Shown piece after piece: positions 8,384-14,658 of a stretch of 22,224 bases of DNA. Location of the stretch: positions 1-22,224 of the forward strand of contig SLFE01000052.1 of assembly GCA_007124415.1 (NCBI GenBank). Reading direction: 5' to 3'. The first letter of the stretch is position 1, and the number at the start of each line of letters is the position of its first letter. The notes beneath the pieces were generated by a model. The model saw only the letters and a list, made by a program, of their open reading frames with translations, had not been told where the DNA came from and did not search any database. A program made the position numbers and the translations under genes. The stretch is from Waddliaceae bacterium (lineage in GTDB: Bacteria; Chlamydiota; Chlamydiia; Chlamydiales; SLFE01).

Positions 8384-9469
8384 TTAATCGACGCTGGCAA
8401 AAGTTGAGCTTAATGCGGCTTCGGACTTGGAGAATCGCGCGTGTGCCCGGAGGATGATCTCTTCGGTTGTATTCCAGTCCATGCAGCCGTCTGTGATAGA
8501 GATGCCATATTTCAAGGCAGAAGGACTTGTGTGTTTCTGCCTGCCGGGGTTGAGGTAGCTTTCGAGTACGAGGCCGAGAATATTTTCGTTGCCTTGGCAA
8601 ATCTGCTCGACAACTTGTTCAACGACTTCAGGCTGCTGCTCGTGGTCTTTTCCGGAGTTGTCATGAGAGCAGTCAATGAGCACTCTCAATGGGAGCTTAT
8701 GGGTCGCCAGAAGTTCGAGAGCATAGGCCACCGATGGCCGGTTGAAGTTTGGGCGACGTTCTCCCCCTCTTAGAACAAGGTGGGTGTTGGGGTTGCCAGA
8801 GGTGTTCATGGCGCATGCTCGCCCATAATCGTCAAGCCCGATATGGCATTGCGCGTGATTTGCCGCATTCATGCCGTAAACGGCATTCAGGATGTTGCCG
8901 TCTGTGCTGTTTTTGAAGCCGACAGGAATGGAAAGCCCTGAAATAAATTGCCGATGAATTTGCGAAGAGGAGGTTCTTGCGCCGATGCAGCCCCAGCTGA
9001 CAAGGTCGTGATAATAGTGGCATGTGAGAGGATCGAGAAATTCGGTTCCCACGGCAACGCCCAATCGATTGATCTCTAGCATCAATTCCCGCGTCATGCG
9101 GATTCCCTTCGCAATATCGTTCGAATTGTCAAGATTTGGATCGTAAAGGAGGCCTTTCCATCCAAGGACCGTTCTGGGTTTTTCGCAATAGACCCGCATG
9201 ACCAGTGCGATCGTATCAGACACATAATCTGAGAGTTTTTTTAATTTTCTGGCAAATTCAAAAGCAGCTGTTGTATCATGGATCGAACAGGGACCGACGA
9301 TAAAAAGTGTCTTTTTCGTTTTCTTTTGCAGAATATCGATGATTTCTTGACGAAAGCCCTCTATCTTGGTATAGAGTTCACTCTTTAAGGGAAACTCATT
9401 TTTGATATCATGGGGCGTCGGCAAGGGCTGACACTTGGTTCCGGGATAATGTAATAAACGCGACGTCAT
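8384..9469 (-). CDS. aroG: 3-deoxy-7-phosphoheptulonate (DAHP) synthase, class I (AroF/G/H type)
   Basis: Condenses phosphoenolpyruvate and erythrose 4-phosphate in the first step of the shikimate pathway. With ATG at 9469 the protein is 361 residues, and catalytic positions fall on or within one of the E. coli AroG numbers: metal ligands Cys61 (GPCSIHD), His269 (CSHDN), Glu303 (VLESYL) and Asp327 (ITDGC), and lysines in CEKPRT and VGFKNSTDG. The segment QPLPTPHDIKNEFPLKS resembles the AroF N-terminus and supports this start. ATG 9487 or 9544 in the same frame would give longer forms running into the divergent gene. No convincing ribosome binding site is seen. Which aromatic amino acid, if any, inhibits it cannot be told. 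Gene symbol denotes type, not a proven isoenzyme. Confidence 0.93.
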   Translation of the reverse strand: MTSRLLHYPGTKCQPLPTPHDIKNEFPLKSELYTKIEGFRQEIIDILQKKTKKTLFIVGPCSIHDTTAAFEFARKLKKLSDYVSDTIALVMRVYCEKPRTVLGWKGLLYDPNLDNSNDIAKGIRMTRELMLEINRLGVAVGTEFLDPLTCHYYHDLVSWGCIGARTSSSQIHRQFISGLSIPVGFKNSTDGNILNAVYGMNAANHAQCHIGLDDYGRACAMNTSGNPNTHLVLRGGERRPNFNRPSVAYALELLATHKLPLRVLIDCSHDNSGKDHEQQPEVVEQVVEQICQGNENILGLVLESYLNPGRQKHTSPSALKYGISITDGCMDWNTTEEIILRAHARFSKSEAALSSTFASVD

Positions 9470-9515
9470 AAAATAAGGCTCATCCATGCATAAGACTAGA
9501 GAAATTAGTGATAGC

Positions 9516-10433
9516 ATGATTAAACAATATTTATCAAGCTCCATCGTTTGCGGTCAAGTGGGAAAAAAGCGATCGGAAGGGTATGAACTTAGCTACTCGG
9601 CAAACACAATGCACATTCGGGCAGACTGCAGTTTGGCGTCGGTTTGGGCCGCCAAGCAAGCTTCGATGGCTCTTAAAAGCGGCTTTATTTCTGAGGTGCT
9701 TGGAAGAACCGAGCCGCTTTATCCGCTTCGCCCTCTTTGGATTCAAGCGGGCGACATCGCCCCATCACTTCAAAGGTGGATCCCATTGGGATTCAATGCT
9801 TTAGTTGTGGAAGAGGATTTTAAAGTGCCCGAGGGCGTGCAGGTCATCCGACGGCCGAGGCTCGACCGGGAAAGAGGCTTCAGTCCATTCGACGCCGGAT
9901 ATGTACAATATCTTAAGGAGACTTTGGGGCAGCTTGAGTGCGACGCCCTGCTTTGGGAAAGCCGTTATAACGACCCGTCATTTTTCTGTCATGAAGACGG
10001 AGAATTTTTGACAAGGATTGAGATTTTGGAGCAGGAGATGAGGCTTCTGGAAACCGTTCTCGATGGCACCAGGCTGATTTATTATCTGCCCAAGCATCAG
10101 CAATTCAATGAGGCCAAACAAAGCCGATGGCTCAGGCGCTTGTGCTGCTCTGCCGGCAAAAATACAATCATAGCTTTTTCGCAGCCGTTGTTTTGGAAAG
10201 AGATCAGGCAAAGTCTGGATCCCATTACAACCCCGCTAATGCCTGTCATTCCTGTCGAGACGTCATGCGATGAGCTCGGCAGGCTGTTTTCTCAGATGTG
10301 CGGGCATAGCTTCCATGGGGTTCTTACTCTAGTCAAGTCACCCCCAAAAGACGATATGCTCCTTTGGATCATTGGCCAGCTGCAGCTTAGGCATTCGTCG
10401 CCTCAGCTTCTTGCCGATATTTGGGATCGTTGA
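9516..10433 (+). CDS. Unrecognised protein, possible remote glycoside-hydrolase-like fold
   Basis: A 305-residue cytoplasmic protein without signal peptide or membrane segments that I do not recognise as a named family. By eye, the N-terminal part (residues about 18-50, GYELSYSANTMHIRADCSL then VWAAKQASMALKSG) resembles the small alpha/beta domain preceding the catalytic barrel in GH20/GH67-type glycosidases. SLQRWIPLGFNALVVEE further on resembles the first barrel strands ('lgiNavvi'). Later comes LLWESRYNDPSFF, then a helical region rich in Leu, Arg and Glu. No catalytic acid pair could be assigned. ATG 9516 is preferred; ATG 9486 would overlap the likely leader of the divergent DAHP synthase gene. 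No ribosome binding site is obvious. The function is unknown; the fold idea is weak inference. Confidence 0.7.
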   Translation: MIKQYLSSSIVCGQVGKKRSEGYELSYSANTMHIRADCSLASVWAAKQASMALKSGFISEVLGRTEPLYPLRPLWIQAGDIAPSLQRWIPLGFNALVVEEDFKVPEGVQVIRRPRLDRERGFSPFDAGYVQYLKETLGQLECDALLWESRYNDPSFFCHEDGEFLTRIEILEQEMRLLETVLDGTRLIYYLPKHQQFNEAKQSRWLRRLCCSAGKNTIIAFSQPLFWKEIRQSLDPITTPLMPVIPVETSCDELGRLFSQMCGHSFHGVLTLVKSPPKDDMLLWIIGQLQLRHSSPQLLADIWDR

Positions 10434-10593
10434 ACTTAATCTCAAGAGCATGTGAATTTGTGGTACATGATAAATTTTGGGAAAATAGTTCAAAAATCAG
10501 TTTGGATGTAATTTTTCAAGTGACTCTATTTAATTGCCGAATAATTAGAAAATTGATAATATATATTTTTATTTATGGAGATTTATTGATTTT
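10434..10593 (+). other. AT-rich 160-base intergenic region upstream of the first symporter
   Basis: No ORF or RNA gene recognised. It becomes strongly AT-rich toward the symporter start. It holds a candidate promoter (10534-10562), a short inverted repeat CATGT/ACATG (10449-10453 and 10465-10469) and a GGAG at 10577-10580, 13 bases before ATG 10594, which is a loose fit for a ribosome binding site. No terminator for the preceding gene is visible. Confidence 0.5.
10534..10562 (+). promoter_or_regulatory. Candidate sigma-70-type promoter for the symporter pair
   Basis: TTGCCG (10534-10539), a 17-base spacer, then TAATAT (10557-10562), each matching four of six consensus bases, in a very AT-rich context 31 bases before the start codon. 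Plausible but unproven; AT-rich DNA gives such matches by chance. Confidence 0.3.
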
Positions 10594-11964
10594 ATGCAGG
10601 AACTCGAATCAATATTAATTTTTGCCAGGGATGCCATCTGGGGCGTGCCGCTGCTTCTGTTCATTTTTATTTCGGGCGTCTATTTGACATTTCTTTTGAG
10701 AGGTATGCAGTTTAAGTATTTAGTTTATGCGTTTAAGCAGGTATTTTCGCCTTCGAGAAAAAATGATGATGGCGATATCACTCCCTTTAATGCTTTAATG
10801 ACTTCTCTGGCAGGAGCTATTGGAACAGGTTCAATTGTGGGAGTTGCCACGGCCGTGGCTGTCGGGGGATTCGGCGCAATTTTCTGGATGTGGATCACAG
10901 CGTTTTTAGGAATGGCGACTAAGTATTCGGAATCTCTTCTAGCGGTCAAGTACCGCGTTCTTGACAAGAGAGGGGAGATGATCGGCGGCCCGATGCAATA
11001 CATGGAAAAAGGTATCGGGTGGAAATGGATGGCTGTCTTGTTTTCTCTTTTCGCTTCTGTCGCGGCAGTGGGAACGGGCAATTTGGTTCAAATCAATGCC
11101 ATTTCAGAAGCGGTTCAAAGTGTTTGGATGGTTGATCCATGGATTACGGGAACCGTAGTCGCCGCACTGATAGGCGCGGTGCTGCTCGGCGGGGTCAAAG
11201 CAATTGGACGACTTGCGGGCGTGCTGGTTCCGGTTATGGGCAGTTTTTATTTGCTTGCGGGGCTTGTGATTCTGGGTATACATTTTGCTAAAATTCCCGA
11301 GGCTTTGAATCTGATTGTCCGCCACGCTTTTACAGGACAGGCGGCGATCGGGGGTTTTGCAGGGTCTACTCTCATGCTGGCAATTCAAATGGGGGTTTCG
11401 CGAAGCGTTTTTTCCAATGAGGCCGGACTTGGCATTTCATCCATATCAGCTGCCGCGGCCAAAACAGACAGTCCGGCAAGGCAGGCGATGATTTCTATGA
11501 CCGGAGCGCTGTTTTCGACAATTGTCGTATGCACAATTACAGGACTTGTCTTCGCTGTGACAGGTGTATTAGGACAGATTAATCAGGATGGCGGAACGCT
11601 TAACGGCGCGACAATGGCATTAACTGCTTTCGAGTCGTCAATAGTCGGCGGGAGTTATATAGTGACGGTAGGGCTTGTGCTTTTTGCCTTTTCCACAATT
11701 CTGGCCTGGGCTTATTACGGAGAAAAGTGTTTCGAGTACCTTTGCGGAGAACGATCAGTTCCCTTTTATAGAATTCTGTATTCCCTTATGATCATTCCCG
11801 GCGCTGTTGTTAAGATGGAAATTGTCTGGTTGATAGCCGATGTTACAAACGGCTTGATGGTGATACCCAACTTGCTGGCGCTAATTATGCTTTCCGGCGT
11901 GATCAAAAAAGAAACACGACTTTTTTTGAACGAAGTGGAATTGGAACTGCAACTGCCCGCATAA
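10594..11964 (+). CDS. Sodium:alanine/glycine symporter (AGCS family), copy 1
   Basis: Inner-membrane amino-acid:cation symporter of the AGCS family, taking up alanine or glycine with Na+. It has 456 residues with many hydrophobic segments. The family hallmark VATAVAVGGFGAIFWMW (about residues 84-100) is followed by ITAFLGMATKYSESLLAVKYR, and GVSRSVFSNEAGLGISSIS lies mid-protein. The preceding motif reads GAIGTGSIVGV, with Ser80 where the family normally has Asn (GTGNI). The gene is followed by a paralogue of the same length whose ribosome binding site (AAGGAG) begins within this gene's TAA stop, so the two are cotranscribed. Substrate and the exact coupling ion are family-based inference. 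Upstream lies the only sizeable intergenic region in this part, consistent with a promoter there. Confidence 0.92.
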   Translation: MQELESILIFARDAIWGVPLLLFIFISGVYLTFLLRGMQFKYLVYAFKQVFSPSRKNDDGDITPFNALMTSLAGAIGTGSIVGVATAVAVGGFGAIFWMWITAFLGMATKYSESLLAVKYRVLDKRGEMIGGPMQYMEKGIGWKWMAVLFSLFASVAAVGTGNLVQINAISEAVQSVWMVDPWITGTVVAALIGAVLLGGVKAIGRLAGVLVPVMGSFYLLAGLVILGIHFAKIPEALNLIVRHAFTGQAAIGGFAGSTLMLAIQMGVSRSVFSNEAGLGISSISAAAAKTDSPARQAMISMTGALFSTIVVCTITGLVFAVTGVLGQINQDGGTLNGATMALTAFESSIVGGSYIVTVGLVLFAFSTILAWAYYGEKCFEYLCGERSVPFYRILYSLMIIPGAVVKMEIVWLIADVTNGLMVIPNLLALIMLSGVIKKETRLFLNEVELELQLPA

Positions 11965-11977
11965 GGAGTTACTGTTG
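11963..11977 (+). promoter_or_regulatory. Ribosome binding site and TTG start of symporter copy 2
   Basis: AAGGAG at 11963-11968, overlapping the preceding TAA, precedes TTG 11975-11977 by six bases. The alternative ATG at 11990 has no such site, so TTG is preferred; the resulting protein has the same length as its paralogue. Confidence 0.7.
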
Positions 11978-13345
11978 GCCGCACTTGAAATGGGACTTGA
12001 TATTCTCTATGAGATCGTTTGGGGCTATCCTTTGCTCATACTCATATCCGCTGCAGGAATTTACCTGACGATAATTTTGAAGGGCATTCAGTTCCGTTAT
12101 TTGTGGTACGGCATCAAGGTTGCTGTGGGGGGAGGGAACCAGCCCGGCGAGGGCAAAGGGGACATCTCCCATTTCCAATCATTGATGACAGCATTGGCAG
12201 CGACGATCGGAATCGGCAATATCGCCGGGGTGTCCACGGCCGTTGTGATTGGCGGCTATGGCGCCATCTTTTGGATGTGGATCACAGCTCTTTTGGGAAT
12301 GGCGACAAAGTATGGGGAAGCCTACCTTGCTGTCAAATTCCGTCATGTCGATAAAAATGGCGAAATGGCTGGCGGGCCGATGTTTTTTATTGAAAAAGGG
12401 CTTAGCTGGCGCTGGCTGGCTGTCTGCTTTGCACTTTTCGGCACGATTGCCTCATTCGGAGGAGGCAATATGCTTCAGGCAAATTCTATCGCCGACGCCC
12501 TCAGCGAGATGCTTTCTGTTCCTCCTTATCTGACAGGAATTGCCGTTGCCGTTTTTGTCGGGCTGACTCTGATAGGGGGTATCAAAAGTATCGGACGGGT
12601 CGCTTCCGTCCTTGTCCCCTTTATGGCCCTCTTTTATTTGATTGGAGCTTTTATTGTCCTTGGCTACCACCTCGACAGGATCCCTTATGCCCTTTGGCGT
12701 ATCTTTCAACATGCCTTTACAGGAGAGGCGGCATTCGGAGGATTTGCCGGAGCTACAGTGATGATGGGCTTGCAAGTAGGGGTCAGCCGAGGATTGATGA
12801 CCAGCGAGGCAGGGCTCGGTACGGCTTCTATTGCGGCTGCTGCAGCAAAGACCGATGTTCCGGGCCGCCAAGCGATGGTGTCGATGACAGGCAGCTTCAT
12901 CTCGACGATTGTCATGTGCACGATTACAGGCCTTGTCCTGGGCGTGACAGAAGTTTTCGGGATCGAGGGCGTCAATGGGAAGCTTCTCACGGGCGTTGCC
13001 TTGACGATGGCCGCTTTTGAATCCGTTTTTAGCTGGGGGGAGGCCATTGTTACTGTCGCTGTTGTCTTTTTTGGATTTACAACTCTACTCGGTTGGGCCT
13101 ACTACGGAGAGAAGTGCATTGAATACCTTCTGGGGGAAGGGTCGATACCTTATTTTCGTTTTGTTTTTACCCTGATTATATTTCCCGGAGCTGTTCTCGA
13201 TTTGGAGCTTGTTTGGAAAATTTCGGATATTTTCAACGGCCTGATGGCGTTTCCCAATCTGATTGGCATCATTGCTTTATCAGGCATCATCACAAAGGAA
13301 ACGCAAAATTTCTTAACGATGGTTAAGAACGAGCAGCTAAAATAA
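11975..13345 (+). CDS. Sodium:alanine/glycine symporter (AGCS family), copy 2
   Basis: Second AGCS-family Na+-coupled amino-acid symporter, 456 residues like copy 1 and plainly homologous along its whole length, so the pair arose by tandem duplication. Seen: VSTAVVIGGYGAIFWMW, ITALLGMATKYGEAYLAVKFR, QVGVSRGLMTSEAGLGTASI, and GWAYYGEKCIEYLLGEGSIP near the C-terminus, which copy 1 also has in a diverged form. Here the substrate/ion-site segment reads ATIGIGNIAGV: Asn82 is kept but Ile80 replaces the usual Thr, the opposite pattern to copy 1. Divergence of the pair suggests different substrates or affinities. Start is TTG with a good ribosome binding site. It ends 33 bases before the convergent NUDIX gene; that gap contains a run of eight G but no terminator. 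Confidence 0.92.
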   Translation: MAALEMGLDILYEIVWGYPLLILISAAGIYLTIILKGIQFRYLWYGIKVAVGGGNQPGEGKGDISHFQSLMTALAATIGIGNIAGVSTAVVIGGYGAIFWMWITALLGMATKYGEAYLAVKFRHVDKNGEMAGGPMFFIEKGLSWRWLAVCFALFGTIASFGGGNMLQANSIADALSEMLSVPPYLTGIAVAVFVGLTLIGGIKSIGRVASVLVPFMALFYLIGAFIVLGYHLDRIPYALWRIFQHAFTGEAAFGGFAGATVMMGLQVGVSRGLMTSEAGLGTASIAAAAAKTDVPGRQAMVSMTGSFISTIVMCTITGLVLGVTEVFGIEGVNGKLLTGVALTMAAFESVFSWGEAIVTVAVVFFGFTTLLGWAYYGEKCIEYLLGEGSIPYFRFVFTLIIFPGAVLDLELVWKISDIFNGLMAFPNLIGIIALSGIITKETQNFLTMVKNEQLK

Positions 13346-13378
13346 AGGCGGGGGGGGATTTATGCCGCTGATTGCGAC

Positions 13379-13861
13379 TTATACAGGCGAAGGGCAGAAA
13401 GTGTTCATGACAACATTGATGGCGTCGAGGGTTTCCTGAAAGATCTCCCCCTCAGGCGAGAGCGCTTGCAGCTGCTGCCATGAAAACCATTTTACGTCGT
13501 GGGACTCCTCGGAATTCCAGATGAGCTTTCCTCCAACGGGACGTCCGACAAAAATGCTGTCGATATGCTGGTGCGCCGGCTCATCGCCGAACTTGGGAAT
13601 CTCTTCGACGAGACAGAAAAAAGGGCGCTCAATGCTGCGGGCATTGTGATAGTTAAGCCAGAGATTTTCTTGTTTGATGAGTTCTATTTCCAAGCCTGTC
13701 TCCTCTTTGGCTTCGCGGATGGCCGCCTCGGGAGGGGTCTCATTGGGATCTATATGTCCGCCGGCCGGCAGCCATTTTTGCATTTTTTTGTGAAAGAGCA
13801 AAAGGACTTGCTGTTTCTCTTCGTCCAGGATATAAACTGACGCTGAAAATTGTCTTTTCAT
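13379..13861 (-). CDS. NUDIX hydrolase
   Basis: Hydrolyses a nucleoside diphosphate linked to another group; the substrate is unknown. It has 160 residues. The NUDIX box is complete: Gly35, Glu41, then REAKEETGL at residues 49-57, fitting G-x5-E-x7-REUXEEXGU. The start SASVYILDEEKQQVLLLFHK and W30-LPAGGH are typical of housekeeping-type NUDIX proteins, and the middle part has LWLNYHNARSIERPFFCLV. The ATG overlaps the TGA of the upstream mazG gene (ATGA at 13858-13861), so both nucleotide pyrophosphatases are made from one message, consistent with a shared role in cleansing the nucleotide pool. No ribosome binding site of its own is evident. Substrate assignment (for example oxidised dNTP or dinucleoside polyphosphate) is not possible by eye. 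Confidence 0.9.
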   Translation of the reverse strand: MKRQFSASVYILDEEKQQVLLLFHKKMQKWLPAGGHIDPNETPPEAAIREAKEETGLEIELIKQENLWLNYHNARSIERPFFCLVEEIPKFGDEPAHQHIDSIFVGRPVGGKLIWNSEESHDVKWFSWQQLQALSPEGEIFQETLDAINVVMNTFCPSPV

Positions 13862-14460
13862 TTTTGTTTAAGCTCTTGTAAAGATTTTCTCAAAGCAATA
13901 TCGATATCGATTTTTTGCCGCTCGGCTTGTTCGACCAGTTGCAGCAGACGGTTTCCCAATTCGATTTCAGGATTGTCCGAGTGGGGCAATTCATAATCGA
14001 TCTCCCCCTTTTTAAGCGTTTTAATGATTTTTTGCGCTTTGAGAAGTGTGGGAATGTGTTTGGGGATAGCGTCCAGCGGGCTTTGCGGCTTTTTCTTTTC
14101 GGCCTGCTTGATTTTATTCCATTGCAGGACGACCTGCTCGGCATTAAGATTTTGTTTGTCTTCGAAAACATGGGGGTGGCGCCTGATTAGTTTCGCGATG
14201 ATGCCTTTGAGAACTTTTTCGGTTGTCAGTCGTTGTTCCTTTTCGCCGAGTTTGCAGAGGAAAACAGCATTAAAAAACAGATCGCCCAGCTCTTCGGCGA
14301 TATTTTCATTATCTTCTTCGTTGATCGCCTCGATCACTTCGTAAGCCTCCTCAATCAGGTGCCGGCGGACCGAGGCTAGGGTTTGTTTTCGATCCCAAGG
14401 GCATCCTTCCGGGCCTAGCAGGCTCTCGACAATGTTGACCAACTCGTTAAACTCTTTCAT
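13858..14460 (-). CDS. mazG: MazG-type nucleoside triphosphate pyrophosphohydrolase
   Basis: Removes pyrophosphate from (d)NTPs, giving the monophosphate. From ATG 14460 it has 200 residues. The N-terminal MazG domain is intact: GPEGCPWDRKQT (residues 16-27), then the Mg2+ ligands Glu38/Glu41 (LIEEAYE) and Glu57/Asp60 (AEELGD). The second MazG domain present in E. coli MazG (263 residues) is shortened and damaged: the matching segment reads EIELGNRLLQLV, with Asn instead of the catalytic Asp, and the protein stops soon after ALRKSLQEL. An in-frame ATG at 14487 would add nine residues but lies against the -35 box of the divergent SRP RNA promoter. The gene is coupled to the NUDIX gene by ATGA. 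A minus-strand TATACT (14474-14469) could be its -10 box, leaving almost no leader. Confidence 0.9.
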   Translation of the reverse strand: MKEFNELVNIVESLLGPEGCPWDRKQTLASVRRHLIEEAYEVIEAINEEDNENIAEELGDLFFNAVFLCKLGEKEQRLTTEKVLKGIIAKLIRRHPHVFEDKQNLNAEQVVLQWNKIKQAEKKKPQSPLDAIPKHIPTLLKAQKIIKTLKKGEIDYELPHSDNPEIELGNRLLQLVEQAERQKIDIDIALRKSLQELKQK

Positions 14461-14480
14461 AGTGAGGAAGTATACATAAG

Positions 14481-14509
14481 TTGTCATTAAATGAAAATGA
14501 GTGTAAAAT
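14481..14509 (+). promoter_or_regulatory. Promoter of the 4.5S SRP RNA gene
   Basis: TTGTCA (14481-14486), a 17-base spacer, then TAAAAT (14504-14509), each matching five of six consensus bases, placed 7 bases before the first base of the RNA's closing stem at 14517. This is the best sigma-70-type promoter in the window. It lies in the 56-base gap between mazG (minus) and the RNA gene. Confidence 0.75.
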
Positions 14510-14516
14510 GCTTATT

Positions 14517-14612
14517 GCCGGGGACCTTATGGAATCGCCTCGCCCGAACCAGGTCAGGACAGGAATGTAGCAGCCTTAAGGGTATGATCGATGCCATGAG
14601 TCAATCTCCGGC
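14517..14612 (+). ncRNA. ffs: 4.5S signal recognition particle RNA (bacterial small type)
   Basis: RNA core of the signal recognition particle, which with Ffh targets nascent membrane proteins to the translocon. The conserved apical domain reads CCAGGTCAGG (14549-14558), ACA, the GGAA tetraloop (14562-14565), TGT, then AGCAGCC (14569-14575), so ACA/TGT closes the tetraloop and the AGG/AGCA internal loop bound by Ffh is present. The ends GCCGGGGA (14517-14524) and TCTCCGGC (14605-14612) pair over eight positions with one G-U, closing a single long hairpin of about 96 nucleotides, the size expected for the 4.5S type without an Alu domain. A strong promoter lies upstream and a T-run follows. Exact ends need mapping. 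Confidence 0.93.
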
Positions 14613-14620
14613 ATTTTTTT
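14605..14620 (+). terminator. Intrinsic terminator formed by the SRP RNA closing stem and T-run
   Basis: The 3' strand of the RNA's terminal stem (TCTCCGGC, 14605-14612) is followed by A and seven T (14614-14620). The RNA's own end stem would thus act as the terminator hairpin; no separate hairpin lies downstream. Confidence 0.6.
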
Positions 14621-14658
14621 ATTGCCTATTTTTAAAAAAATATTTTACATTCCAGTCC

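Noticed and set aside
10449..10469. Inverted repeat CATGT/ACATG in the intergenic region before the symporters
   Set aside because: The arms are only five bases with an 11-base loop and no T-run; expected by chance.
13350..13357. Run of eight G, the kind of tract used for phase variation in chlamydial pmp genes
   Set aside because: It lies between two convergent genes after the symporter stop, so slippage would not change any reading frame or an obvious promoter.
14491..14658. In-frame extension of the LRR protein through the SRP RNA gene
   Set aside because: This stretch is fully explained by the structured 4.5S RNA and its T-run; the extra 56 residues would be encoded by RNA-gene sequence.
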